64,000 bases of DNA from CBDCVO01 sp965223085. GTDB lineage: Bacteria; Pseudomonadota; Gammaproteobacteria; Ga0077536. The stretch lies in assembly GCA_965223085.1 (NCBI GenBank), contig OZ244981.1, positions 4,402,001 through 4,466,000 on the forward strand, given 5' to 3'. The notes beneath the pieces were generated by a model, which saw only the letters and a list, made by a program, of their open reading frames with translations, was not told the origin of the DNA and did no database searches. Below, piece by piece: positions 17,958 through 26,985 of this stretch; position 1 is the first letter of the stretch; the number at the start of each line of letters is the position of its first letter. The position numbers and the translations under genes were made by a program.

Positions 17958-19505
17958 ATGCGCCAAGCCACGAAAGTTGGGCGGTCTGGAAGTCGCCGCA
18001 GGGCCGCGAGTGCTCGCACCGATGGTCGAGGTCAGCGCGACGTCGATCCCGATGGCTGCCGTTTGCCGATCAAAATCGACGCGACGTCAAACGGTGAATT
18101 CGAACCGCGCCCCCTCGCCCGGGCACATCATGTTGCGAATCGCACCGCGCTGAACTGGGCTACCGAAAATGCCCGTCGCGCCGGCATCAGCCGGCGCAAG
18201 TTCTTGATCTCTAACTGCGGCGCGGCGACAACCTTGTTAGCAATGAACCAGGTTAACGCCGCGCTAGGCAAAGACGGTGGCTTTTTCGACATCACGGCCG
18301 AAGCTGCCCTAGACGTCGAACTCGCGAACGCCACGCTCGGTGGCGATGAGTTCATTTTCGACGTGCAGGGCCACTACGTCGATCCACACGGCCCCTGGCT
18401 ACGTCAAATACCGTCGTTCGCCCGACCATTCGCGAGCTTGCCACAAGCAGCCTGCGATGGTGGCGACACGGACACCGCTCGCGGCTACTTGGATTGCTTA
18501 GGTCCGGCTGCATTCATCAAGGATGTTTTTCTCGACTCCGATACCGATGTCATGGTGCTGTCGTTCGTGCCCTCCAGCGCCACTGCCGAACCTTTGACGA
18601 TCGAGGCCGCCGCTGCGACGCGCGAGGTCATCGCCGAGATGGCGGGCAGTAAACGCTTGTTATTGCACGGGCGCGTGAATCCCAACCAAGCGCACGATCT
18701 CGAACGCATGGCGGTGCTGGCACAGCAGTGGCGCATCGCCGCATGGAAAACCTACACACAATTCGGTCCCGATGGCCAGGGTTACTACTTAAGCGACGAT
18801 GTCGGCCTGGCTTTTATCGAGAGAGCTCGCGCACTCGGGGTCAAGGTGATTTGCATTCATAAGGGATTGCCGCTAGGGCAGCGGTCCTACAAACACAGCC
18901 AATGTCAGGACATCGGTGTCGTCGCCAAGCAATATCCGGATGTATCGTTCATCGTCTATCATTCCGGCTACGTTGCCGGCCACCCGGAAGGCCCTTACCG
19001 CGCCGCCGACGATGGCGTGGATACGCTGATTAAGTCATTGCTGGACAACGACATCGCCCCGCATAGCAACGTCTACGCCGAGCTCGGCAGCACGTGGCGG
19101 TTTCTGATGCGTGAACCACAGCAAGCCGCACACGTCATCGGCAAGTTGTGCAAATATTGCGGTGAGAACAACGTGTTATGGGGAACTGATTCGATCTGGT
19201 ATGGCTCGCCGCAAGATCAGATCCAAGCTTTTAGACGCTTCCAGATCGCACCAGCGCTGCAAGATACCCATGACTACCCCGCACTCACCGGGACGCTACG
19301 CGCAAAAATTTTCGGCCTCAACGCAGCCGCGCCCTACGCCCTCACAGCGGCTGAAATCGCCCGACATCGCGCCCGTGATCCCTACGATCGCATCGCCCAG
19401 GCTAAAGCAGAATACCACCCGGAACGCAGGCCGCATTTCACCACTTATGGCCCTAAAACGCGGCGCGAATTTCTGCGCTTACGGGCCGCGCAAGGTGTAC
19501 GTTAA
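17958..19505 (+). CDS. Tat-exported amidohydrolase-family protein
   Basis: 515 residues from the ATG at 17958 (CAGGAG 11 bases upstream). A longer frame reaches back to 17448 but only across the antisense of the small exported gene and is not coding. A twin-arginine motif SRRKFL lies at about 78-83, followed by a hydrophobic stretch, so export by Tat is likely; the 77 residues before it are unusually long and hydrophilic. The catalytic part is amidohydrolase-2-like: FDVQGHYVDPHGPWLR (near 133) matches the first metal-ligand region, KVICIHKG and IVYHSGY carry His residues, and NNVLWGTDSIWYG holds the conserved GTD. Such enzymes hydrolyse or decarboxylate small acids; the substrate is unknown. 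Confidence 0.82.
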   Translation: MRQATKVGRSGSRRRAASARTDGRGQRDVDPDGCRLPIKIDATSNGEFEPRPLARAHHVANRTALNWATENARRAGISRRKFLISNCGAATTLLAMNQVNAALGKDGGFFDITAEAALDVELANATLGGDEFIFDVQGHYVDPHGPWLRQIPSFARPFASLPQAACDGGDTDTARGYLDCLGPAAFIKDVFLDSDTDVMVLSFVPSSATAEPLTIEAAAATREVIAEMAGSKRLLLHGRVNPNQAHDLERMAVLAQQWRIAAWKTYTQFGPDGQGYYLSDDVGLAFIERARALGVKVICIHKGLPLGQRSYKHSQCQDIGVVAKQYPDVSFIVYHSGYVAGHPEGPYRAADDGVDTLIKSLLDNDIAPHSNVYAELGSTWRFLMREPQQAAHVIGKLCKYCGENNVLWGTDSIWYGSPQDQIQAFRRFQIAPALQDTHDYPALTGTLRAKIFGLNAAAPYALTAAEIARHRARDPYDRIAQAKAEYHPERRPHFTTYGPKTRREFLRLRAAQGVR

Positions 19506-19641
19506 CCCGAGCTTTACTCAAAAGATGCCTACCGGCGTTTTTTCGATAGCAAGTCACAGCGCTTCTACGCGCACCATCCTACGAGTTGCTATTTACTAAA
19601 TAATTTTCGAGAATCTCTCGTTACGCGATAAAAACTCGGCC

Positions 19642-20454
19642 ATGTTGCTGTTTGATAATGTTTCCTCGGTTCGTTCGTGGCCGATCATAGGCGCTGTATG
19701 CTTATGCTTGGCGACGACACCCGTAAGTACGCCGCAGGCGCGCATCGTTCCCGAAGTCGAGGTAGAGGTGCGGGGCGTCTATAAAGACCTCAGCGATGGT
19801 TTCGCAAATACGCGTGGCGTGAATCTCATCACCCGGATCAGTCGTCACCCTCAACGTCAGTGGGTTTTCGAGGCCAGCCATTTAGATCGCTTTGGCGAAG
19901 GCGGCACATTTCTCAGCGGTATGGTGCGCCAGGCATTCGGGCCGGTGTTCTATGCAAACTTAGCCGGCGGCGTTGGACTCGACGGTTTTTTCTGGCCTGC
20001 CTACCGCATCGACGCCAGCGTCGGGCGACATTGGCTGGCACAGCAGAACTTGCTCACCGCTGTGGGCGTAGGCTATGTCGAGGCTAAAGACGACCACCAA
20101 GATATTCGCTACTTCGCCGATTTGACCTACTATCTCAACCCACCGTGGGTGGTGCAGACCGGGATGGCTGTCAACGACAGTGACCCGGGCAACCTGCTGT
20201 CCGCGTCAGGCTACGTCGCATTATCTTATGTCGGGGAGCGACGTTTCATCGTCGCGAAAATCAGCGGTGGCAACCAATCTTATCAGGCGCTCGGCGCGCA
20301 GCGGGCGGTCGTCGACTTCCCTTTTCACGCCTATCGTTTGCACTGGAAAGAACACCTCGGTACGCGCTGGGGGATTTCGGTGGTTGGCGAATCGTTTCTC
20401 AGTGACGTCTATGACGAGCATGGTGTCGAAATTGGCTTTTTCTATGAGTTCTAG
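19642..20454 (+). CDS. YaiO-family outer-membrane beta-barrel protein
   Basis: 270 residues. A signal peptide (hydrophobic part about 13-27) precedes a barrel built of alternating strands with aromatic girdles, e.g. WVFEASHLDRFGEGGTF and LTYYLNPPWVVQTGMAVND, ending in an aromatic residue (EIGFFYEF), as outer-membrane barrels do. The pattern, including GYVALSYVGERRFIVAKIS and SFLSDVYDEHGVEIGFFYEF, fits the YaiO family. YaiO-like proteins are often encoded with glycosyltransferases. It is the first gene of the envelope locus that runs to 25294. Confidence 0.75.
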   Translation: MLLFDNVSSVRSWPIIGAVCLCLATTPVSTPQARIVPEVEVEVRGVYKDLSDGFANTRGVNLITRISRHPQRQWVFEASHLDRFGEGGTFLSGMVRQAFGPVFYANLAGGVGLDGFFWPAYRIDASVGRHWLAQQNLLTAVGVGYVEAKDDHQDIRYFADLTYYLNPPWVVQTGMAVNDSDPGNLLSASGYVALSYVGERRFIVAKISGGNQSYQALGAQRAVVDFPFHAYRLHWKEHLGTRWGISVVGESFLSDVYDEHGVEIGFFYEF

Positions 20455-20492
20455 CCCGGATGTTGCATCAGGACCGCGGATGCTGACAAAGA

Positions 20493-21308
20493 ATGGCCAC
20501 ATCTGGGCTAGACATGCTCGCGCCTAAACCTTCCTCGCACCTAGAGCGACTTCGCTTCACAGGCATTGCTGGTCGCCGCATCCCGATCCACCGCGCATTG
20601 CGAACGATCGAGTGGCACCATGCTAGGTGGCTGCATCCGTTGGTGTTGACATCACTATTTCTCGCGCTGCTTATCATCGCAACCGATCCCGTAATGCAGA
20701 TCTGGCAAGTGGCTCTGCAGCGCTTATTCGACATTGCCGGCCTCGAATCCACGTTCACCTCGCAGCACTACCATTCCCGTATAGGCCTAAGCTTCGCGGT
20801 CCCCCATCCGGATCTCGGCGGCAACACACCCACAGTTATGGCTTTGTGGATCGTCGCTATTTTTTCTAGTACGACATTCATCTGGTCACATTTTGCGAAT
20901 GCTCAACGCCTACCCTTGCATTACGTCATTTGCGCACTAAGTGGAACCGGTTTGTTGTCTGTCGCTTGGTTTGCATGGAGTCCGATACCGTTCCCACACA
21001 CTATCGGTTCGCACGTGCGCACGGGTTTTACGATCAGCTGGATACTTGCATTGGTGACACCTTTGTTGCTGTCTTTGTCTTTTTATCCGTTCGACCACTC
21101 ACTACCCCACAAATGCTTTGGCACGCTTATGATCGTGGCAACGCTAGTGCTGTTTGCCCCATTGCAGTACACCTCCCACGCAATTTTGCTCCACTGGGGA
21201 ACGCTGGTCTTGGCTCCCTTGTTATTCATCTTTTTTGGTTTCTTACCGAACGCGATTATTTTTATCGCCCTATATGCTTGGCTAATGAGTAGCGACCGCA
21301 GCCAGTGA
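20493..21308 (+). CDS. Polytopic inner-membrane protein of unknown function
   Basis: 271 residues with about six membrane helices (about 45-65, 115-132, 140-160, 175-195, 205-225 and 232-262). The N-terminal 45 residues are basic and cytosolic. A large loop lies between helices 1 and 2 (about 66-112). Start at 20493 is tentative; an alternative ATG lies at 20514, and neither has a good ribosome site. I do not recognise the family. The Cys/Arg/His pattern of exosortases was looked for and not found. Its stop overlaps the GTG of the glycosyltransferase (GTGA), so the two are coupled, which suggests a part in making or exporting the same polymer. Confidence 0.7.
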   Translation: MATSGLDMLAPKPSSHLERLRFTGIAGRRIPIHRALRTIEWHHARWLHPLVLTSLFLALLIIATDPVMQIWQVALQRLFDIAGLESTFTSQHYHSRIGLSFAVPHPDLGGNTPTVMALWIVAIFSSTTFIWSHFANAQRLPLHYVICALSGTGLLSVAWFAWSPIPFPHTIGSHVRTGFTISWILALVTPLLLSLSFYPFDHSLPHKCFGTLMIVATLVLFAPLQYTSHAILLHWGTLVLAPLLFIFFGFLPNAIIFIALYAWLMSSDRSQ

Positions 21309-22645
21309 ACGCCTTACGGATAATATTGCACGGCGTCGCTATTAGCGTCATGGGTGTACTGTTGATCTATCAAATTCGCCATGTGGTATTTTCTTTAAAT
21401 CGCCTCTTTGGCCGCCAACGCCACCCGTACTTAGACATCGACGCGGCGAATTGGCCCAGCGTGGCCGTGCTAGTACCGGCGCACAACGAAGAAGCGGTCT
21501 TGGATGAAGCGCTAACGGCCTTAGTCGAGGTCGATTATCCTCACGACCGCTTACGCATCATCCCGATCGACGACCGCTCGACCGACGGTACTGGCGCGAT
21601 TATCGCGGCGTTTCACGAGTGCCACCCCGCCGTCGTCTCGCCGGTGATCAGAACTGGCGGTAGCGCCGGCAAAGCGGCCGCGATCGCTCATGCCTCGCGC
21701 TCCGTCGAAGAAGAGATAATCATCGTTTTCGATGCCGACTATGTACCCGGGCGGGGCTTGATAAAACAACTCTGTGCGCCGTTTTTTGACCCGGAAGTGG
21801 GCGCTGTCATGGGACGCGTGGTACCGCACAACACCGCCTCGAATCTGCTTACCCGACTCCTAGATTTGGAGCGCGCCGGCGGCTATCAAGTCGACCAGCA
21901 GGCGCGCATGAACCTCGGCTTGGTGCCGCAGTACGGCGGCTCAGTCGGTGGCGTGAGGACCGCAGCGCTGCGCACGGTCGGCGGTTGGAACGAAGCGGCT
22001 CTCACGGAAGACACCGATTTAACGTATCGCCTCATTAACCATGGCTTTAAAGTCGCCTACGAGAACCGTTCAGAATGCTATGAAGAAGTGCCCGAGGCGT
22101 GGCCCGCGCGCAAGCGCCAAATCATGCGTTGGGCAAAAGGGCACAATCAAACCGCGGCCCGCTATCTTTTTGCCTTATTGCGTAGCCGCGGTTTACGCTT
22201 TCGAGAATACCTCGACGGCGCGCTCTTACTCGGTGTCTACGCAGTCGCCCCGCTCATCGTACTGGCCTGGTTCGCGCTCTTTTTACTTTACCTCATAGGT
22301 GACGGCTTGTTCGCCGCCGAAATAGCGATATTAGTCGCTTTTGTCTTGTTCAGCGGTCTCGGTAATTTCGCACCATTCTACGAAATCGCGACGGCCGTTC
22401 ACCTCGACGGTGGCGGACGGCGTTTGCGGATCCTGCCGCTCAATTTTTTCTCGTTCCTAGTGAGCCTGGTCGGCATCACGCGCGCCTTGTTCGAGCAACT
22501 ATTTCTCGACACCTGGCGAAAACCTGAACTGCGCTGGGACAAAACCCAGCGTTATCGGAATGGCAATGGCAATGGCAATGGCAATGGCAATGGCAATGGC
22601 AATGGCAAAACCGCGCTAAACCAAGGTACGCAGCACGATGCTTGA
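21305..22645 (+). CDS. Family 2 glycosyltransferase, processive polysaccharide-synthase type
   Basis: 446 residues starting at GTG. One N-terminal membrane helix (about 5-28) leads into a GT2 catalytic domain with ALVPAHNEEAVLDEAL-like sequence (VLVPAHNEEAVLD), the Asp pair of IDDRSTDGTG, the metal motif FDADYVPG, the catalytic ALTEDTDLTYRL, and the R-W product-binding motif QIMRWAKGHNQ. Three further helices follow (about 300-385). This order matches the BcsA/PgaC/HasA class that makes beta-linked glycans such as poly-GlcNAc, cellulose or hyaluronan. The C-terminus carries eight Asn-Gly units (22559-22606), encoded by eight copies of AATGGC. The stop overlaps the next gene's start (ATGCTTGA). 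Confidence 0.92.
   Translation: MNALRIILHGVAISVMGVLLIYQIRHVVFSLNRLFGRQRHPYLDIDAANWPSVAVLVPAHNEEAVLDEALTALVEVDYPHDRLRIIPIDDRSTDGTGAIIAAFHECHPAVVSPVIRTGGSAGKAAAIAHASRSVEEEIIIVFDADYVPGRGLIKQLCAPFFDPEVGAVMGRVVPHNTASNLLTRLLDLERAGGYQVDQQARMNLGLVPQYGGSVGGVRTAALRTVGGWNEAALTEDTDLTYRLINHGFKVAYENRSECYEEVPEAWPARKRQIMRWAKGHNQTAARYLFALLRSRGLRFREYLDGALLLGVYAVAPLIVLAWFALFLLYLIGDGLFAAEIAILVAFVLFSGLGNFAPFYEIATAVHLDGGGRRLRILPLNFFSFLVSLVGITRALFEQLFLDTWRKPELRWDKTQRYRNGNGNGNGNGNGNGNGKTALNQGTQHDA
22559..22606 (+). repeat. Hexanucleotide repeat AATGGC x8 coding (Asn-Gly)8
   Basis: Eight perfect tandem copies of AATGGC lie in frame in the glycosyltransferase's cytosolic tail. As the unit is six bases, gain or loss by slippage lengthens or shortens the tail by two residues without a frameshift. 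Confidence 0.97.
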
Positions 22646-23753
22646 ACTACTAGTGATGCAAATCACCATTTTGCTCGCGACTATCGTGCTGTTTTTGTTG
22701 CCGTTATTGCCGGCGTTGCGTGAATGGCGCGCCGCCAGCGATGCCGAACCCTTAAGCGTCGCCCGCCAGCAGTCAACCGATATTCGGCATTTCGCGCGCT
22801 CGTTCGCAAGCCAAGTAGCGGAATTTCGTCGCACGCAAACCGGACCAGCTACGCCAGAGCAAATGCCGCGACACACGCAGTGGCGCGGTGCCGAAGCCGT
22901 TATCATGTGCGCTGTCGATAGCACCGTGCCCGACCGCGGCACGTCGGCGGGCCACACTGTGCCCGAAATGCTCATTTGCGCCGCCGACTTACGTCTCAGG
23001 CACGGTGCGAGGTTCGAGCGTGAAATCTATGCGGATGGCGATTTAGAAATAGGCGACCAAGTCACGCTACGCGCCGCCTACACGGGTGGCGACGCCCGAC
23101 TCGGTGTGACCGTCTCGGTCGCACGCTGGTTGCACGCGGAGCGCGATATTAGCACTGGGGCGCAGTGCCGCCTGTATGGGCGCGTATCCTGCGGTGGCCA
23201 GCTAGTCCTCGGCGCCGCGACGATATTCGAACGCCTTAATGCGACAGAAATCATCAGCGTTCGTTGCGCTCCAACTGGCACCGCACGCACCAGCAATGCC
23301 AGCCACGCGGAATGGCAAGCTGAGGGCGTGCAATTATGCGAAAATACCGTGCTATTCGGAGATGCTCTAGCGGTGCCGCCGCGACACCACATCGGCCGCG
23401 ACATTGTTAGTCGCGATCGTTTAACGATCGGCCCGCATTGCAGTGTGAACGGCAAACTCAAGGCGCATCGGGACTTGGTATTAGGCGAAGAAACTACCGT
23501 TAGCGGCGCGGTCACAGCAGTCGGCCGCGTTACGATCGGTAAAAACTGCATGGTGGACGGTCCTATCGTTTCTGAAACTGCCGTTCACATCGAAGAAGGT
23601 GCGATAATTGGCGCACCAGGCTTGGCGACGACCGTGACCGCGCCTGAAATAATCGTTGCCCCCGGCGTTAGAACTTATGGCACGCTATGGGCGAGGAAAC
23701 GCGGGAAAGTCCTAAGCCGTGAATCCATCTGTCTCACAACCATGAATCCTTAG
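22638..23753 (+). CDS. Bactofilin-like (polymer-forming) beta-helix protein, membrane anchored
   Basis: 371 residues. One N-terminal membrane helix (about 5-27) is followed by a cytosolic or periplasmic linker and then two blocks of short repeats (about 115-200 and 250-355) of the type ADGDLEIGDQVTL, RDIVSRDRLTIGPHCSVNG and LVLGEETTVSGAVTAVGRVT. This rung-like pattern is that of right-handed beta-helix bactofilins (polymer-forming cytoskeletal proteins), which scaffold envelope enzymes. Its overlap with the glycosyltransferase suggests it positions or organises the synthase. It is longer than common bactofilins, which lack the membrane anchor and carry one helix block. Confidence 0.75.
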   Translation: MLELLVMQITILLATIVLFLLPLLPALREWRAASDAEPLSVARQQSTDIRHFARSFASQVAEFRRTQTGPATPEQMPRHTQWRGAEAVIMCAVDSTVPDRGTSAGHTVPEMLICAADLRLRHGARFEREIYADGDLEIGDQVTLRAAYTGGDARLGVTVSVARWLHAERDISTGAQCRLYGRVSCGGQLVLGAATIFERLNATEIISVRCAPTGTARTSNASHAEWQAEGVQLCENTVLFGDALAVPPRHHIGRDIVSRDRLTIGPHCSVNGKLKAHRDLVLGEETTVSGAVTAVGRVTIGKNCMVDGPIVSETAVHIEEGAIIGAPGLATTVTAPEIIVAPGVRTYGTLWARKRGKVLSRESICLTTMNP

Positions 23754-23764
23754 GAAACCTGAGC

Positions 23765-25294
23765 ATGTATACACGTGATCGCATTCGATTTTCCACGTGC
23801 CTAGTCATTCTTGCGTTGGCCGGTGTGGGCAACGACGCGCACGCGGACGTCAACTGGATTGGCGGGGATGGCGATTGGTCATCGAGCACCAGTTGGTCTA
23901 GCGGCGTGCTGCCGACTTTGGACGATTTTGTGACCTTGCCGAGCGGTGTCGTCGTCACAGCGGCATCTGGTGCATCGCAGCTCGCGAAAGAACTCAATAA
24001 TAGCGCGGATGTACGCCTAAGCGGTGCGCTCGAGGTTGTCGGCACGATCGACAATTTCGGCCCGTTTGAACACAGCGCCGGCACCGTTGCCGCGGGTCGC
24101 ATTATCAATCGTGAATTCGCGACTTACCGCATGCACGGTGCCACCACCAGCGCGACGATCGTCGAAGGACTATTCAATTACAGCCGTGTTGATATCGACA
24201 CCGCCGCCGCCATCGCCGCGGAAAGTTTTGATAACTTCGATTCCTGGCGCATTGGCGACGGGGCGCGGCTAAGCACCAACAGCGGTATCAATCACGCTGC
24301 CGCCACGCTTACTGTGAGCGGCAACAACACGGCACTCAACGTCAACGGCAATCTCACCAATGATGGCACGCTCGCACTCGAAAGCGGCACTTCAGCTAGC
24401 TTAACGAGCATCGTGAATACAGGCAGCAATACGATCACGAGCAGCGCCTTGAATCTCGTCAGTGGCCTCATCGAAACTAGCGGCTCGATGTCACTAAGCG
24501 GCGCAGCCAGTGAGCTGAATGTCTCAGCAGGATTGATTAATGCCGGTACGCTTAGCATCAGCGCTGCGGCCACTACCGATATCATGATTTTCGAGAATCG
24601 CGGCGCGGCGCAGTTTTCCCAAACCGCAAATGTCACCGCCGGGGGCGTCAGCAACGCCAGCAGCGCCACGCTGGAGGTCACGCATGCCGTTTTACTCGTT
24701 GGCGAGAACTTCGTGAACGCCGGCACGGTAGTCGTAACCGACGCTGATATTTCGAGCGCGGCCTACCTCCAGGATGGCGGTACAACCGCCCTCGACAATG
24801 CCCGACTCGCCGGCTTAAGCACCGGGATCAACGTTCAAGGTGGCCGCTTAAGTGGCAGCGGCGCACTCGACGGGACCACCTTGATCGGTGGCGCGGCTGA
24901 AATCGCTGCCGGGACTACACTCGACCCGACCGGCTTATTCGAAATCGACGACGAACTGGAACTTTCCGGCTTGGCAGAATTCGACATCGCGGGTGTCGCA
25001 GCCGACGCGTTCGACCGTTTCGCCGTGACCGGATCCACGACGCTAGGCGGAACTTTGGCCGTGACGTTGCTCGACGGCTACGCGCCCGCGAACGGCGATT
25101 TCTATGACATCATTACCGCGACCACCGTCACCGGGGCTTTTGACGCACTGGTGTTTCCAACGTTTGATGGCCGCACGTTTGCGATCGAGTACGGCAATAC
25201 CTACACACGTTTACTGGTCAAGCCCGTACCCGTGCCTGCAAGCCTCGTGCTGTTCATAAGTGCTGTCGTGGCGCTCGGGCGGTGGCGACGCTAA
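23765..25294 (+). CDS. Secreted repeat protein with VPxP-CTERM sorting tail
   Basis: 509 residues with a Sec signal peptide (about 1-28, ending AHA), starting behind TAGGAAAC. The mature part is a low-complexity, Ser/Thr/Ala/Asn-rich beta-solenoid-like protein with repeating units such as GALEVVGTIDNFGPFEHSAG, SGNNTALNVNGNLTNDGTL and NAGTLSISAAATTD. This resembles autotransporter/adhesin passenger repeats. The C-terminal tail is VPVPASLVLFISAVVALGRW-RR: Pro motif, helix and basic end, nearly the same architecture as the spondin-domain protein at 1962. It is the last gene of the polysaccharide locus and may be the surface protein bound to, or sorted with, the polymer. Confidence 0.78.
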   Translation: MYTRDRIRFSTCLVILALAGVGNDAHADVNWIGGDGDWSSSTSWSSGVLPTLDDFVTLPSGVVVTAASGASQLAKELNNSADVRLSGALEVVGTIDNFGPFEHSAGTVAAGRIINREFATYRMHGATTSATIVEGLFNYSRVDIDTAAAIAAESFDNFDSWRIGDGARLSTNSGINHAAATLTVSGNNTALNVNGNLTNDGTLALESGTSASLTSIVNTGSNTITSSALNLVSGLIETSGSMSLSGAASELNVSAGLINAGTLSISAAATTDIMIFENRGAAQFSQTANVTAGGVSNASSATLEVTHAVLLVGENFVNAGTVVVTDADISSAAYLQDGGTTALDNARLAGLSTGINVQGGRLSGSGALDGTTLIGGAAEIAAGTTLDPTGLFEIDDELELSGLAEFDIAGVAADAFDRFAVTGSTTLGGTLAVTLLDGYAPANGDFYDIITATTVTGAFDALVFPTFDGRTFAIEYGNTYTRLLVKPVPVPASLVLFISAVVALGRWRR

Positions 25295-25302
25295 GGCCTG
25301 CC

Positions 25303-25605
25303 CTAGACGATAACATGTTCTTCGGTCCGCAAAATTTCGAGCGCTGAGGCGCCAGCGACCGCACTGGCTCGTGCCCGTTGACCTTCAGGCGTCGAGAACA
25401 CCGCATCCATCGCCTCGCGGCTCTCGAACCAGATCTCTGCGACGCCGTCGTAGGTCTGATCGGGACTCGTGCAAAGGTTGATGCGATATTCCACGAGGCC
25501 TGGCCACTGCTGCACTTTGGGTGCGTGCTCGGTGAGCCACCAGGTTTTGAACGCGTCGAAATCCATGCCTGCGGGCCTTTTTATGACACCCATTAACTTA
25601 TACAT
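25303..25605 (-). CDS. EthD-domain (dimeric alpha/beta barrel) protein
   Basis: 100 residues from the ATG at 25605, which has GGGAGGA seven bases upstream; longer in-frame extensions are rejected. The order MYKLMGVIKRPAGMDFDAFKTWW... HAPKVQQWPGLVEYRIN ... DGVAEIWFESREAMDAVF is typical of the EthD family, small ferredoxin-like proteins linked to catabolic pathways. The exact role is unknown. It is divergent from the thiolase at 25728. Confidence 0.85.
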   Translation of the reverse strand: MYKLMGVIKRPAGMDFDAFKTWWLTEHAPKVQQWPGLVEYRINLCTSPDQTYDGVAEIWFESREAMDAVFSTPEGQRARASAVAGASALEILRTEEHVIV

Positions 25606-25727
25606 CGTGTGTCCTCCCAACGCTTGATGAGAATGAGTTGCGCGCGCCGTGCGTCCGGAGCACCGTCCGCCCCGCGAACTTGCGTATACTATGCTCACTT
25701 TATCCATGCCACACTAGGAGAACGTTC

Positions 25728-26876
25728 ATGGCCGAAGCCTACATCATCGATGCCGTGCGCAGCCCGACGGGAAAACGTCGCGGTATGCTACAAGACGTGC
25801 ACGCCGCCGACCTCGGCGCCCATGCGATTCGCGCGCTCGTCGAACGCAATCCGATCCCGGACGAAGACTACGACGATGTAATTTTTGGGACGATCGACGC
25901 ACTCGGCCCGCTCGCGGGTGATATTGCCAGGACCTGTTGGCTGACTGCGGGCTACAGTGAAGTCGTGCCCGGGGTGACGATCGACCGCCAGTGCGGCTCC
26001 TCCCAGCAATCTGTGCATTTCGCCGCACAAGCGGTCATGTCCGGTACCAATGACGTCGTTATCGCGGGCGGGGTGCAAACGATGAGTAAAATCCCGATCG
26101 GCTCCGCCGCCAACGCTGGCGGTGCTTTCGGCTTCGAGGACCCCTTTACCGACTCTGAAGCCTGGGTCAAACGTTATGGACCAGAACCACCGACGCAATT
26201 CACCGGCGCGCAGATGATGGCCGATCAGTGGGGTTTTTCGCGCGAAGACATGGAAGTCTACTCGTTAGAATCGCATCAGCGCGCATTGCGTGCGATCAGC
26301 GAGGGTCGCTTCGATCGCGAAGTCGCACCGCTCAACGGTTTGACGATGGACGAGACACCGCGTGACACGTCGCTGGAGAAAATGGCAGAGCTCGACACGA
26401 TTTTTGGTTTGCCATCCATCACCGCGGCTGTGTCTAGCCAAACCTGTGACGGATCGTCGGCGATGCTAGTAGCGTCGGGAAACGCGGTAAAAAAATATCA
26501 GCTCAAACCACGCGCACGGATCCATCACATGTCGGTGCGTGGCGATGACCCCATGATCATGCTGAGCGCGCCGATCGAGGCGACCCGCCACGCGCTCAAA
26601 AAAGCCGGCATGCGACTCGAAGATATCGATCTCGTTGAAATCAATGAAGCGTTTGCTCCAGTACCCATGGCGTGGCTGAAGGATATCGGTTTTCCACGTG
26701 AGAAGACCAATGTCAACGGCGGTGCAATCGCACTGGGTCACCCGATCGGTGCGACCGGGACTAAGCTAATGACATCGCTGTTGCACGAGCTCGAACGCAC
26801 CGGTGGCCGCTACGGCCTGCAAACGATGTGCGAAGGAGGGGGGCAAGCAAACGTGACGATCATCGAACGCCTATAG
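25728..26876 (+). CDS. Acetyl-CoA acyltransferase (thiolase)
   Basis: 382 residues from the ATG at 25728 (AGGAG seven bases upstream). Thiolase fold with the acyl-accepting Cys89 in TIDRQCGSSQQSVHFAAQ, the NEAFAP motif, His in GGAIALGHPIGATG, and the second active-site Cys in TMCEGGGQANVTI. This is the set of a functional thiolase I/II (3-ketoacyl-CoA or acetoacetyl-CoA thiolase). It works in fatty-acid beta-oxidation or acetoacetyl-CoA metabolism; with acetone carboxylase in the same region it may thiolyse acetoacetyl-CoA. No other beta-oxidation gene lies next to it. Confidence 0.93.
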   Translation: MAEAYIIDAVRSPTGKRRGMLQDVHAADLGAHAIRALVERNPIPDEDYDDVIFGTIDALGPLAGDIARTCWLTAGYSEVVPGVTIDRQCGSSQQSVHFAAQAVMSGTNDVVIAGGVQTMSKIPIGSAANAGGAFGFEDPFTDSEAWVKRYGPEPPTQFTGAQMMADQWGFSREDMEVYSLESHQRALRAISEGRFDREVAPLNGLTMDETPRDTSLEKMAELDTIFGLPSITAAVSSQTCDGSSAMLVASGNAVKKYQLKPRARIHHMSVRGDDPMIMLSAPIEATRHALKKAGMRLEDIDLVEINEAFAPVPMAWLKDIGFPREKTNVNGGAIALGHPIGATGTKLMTSLLHELERTGGRYGLQTMCEGGGQANVTIIERL

Positions 26877-26985
26877 AAGATATAGACGCCCCCTTTTTAA
26901 CCGAGGCGAGGGCTGCCATCGAGGATGGATACCTCAAAGTGGCAAAGTCAGTCCACCACTGAACTGGACTTAATCGGGAGGCGTC

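Noticed and set aside
20493..21308. Exosortase identity for the six-helix protein
   Set aside because: The Cys-Arg-His pattern of exosortases was not found in the right order or helices.
24292..24726. 144-codon minus-strand frame inside the repeat protein
   Set aside because: Low-complexity antisense frame of a Gly/Ser/Thr-rich gene, no ribosome site.
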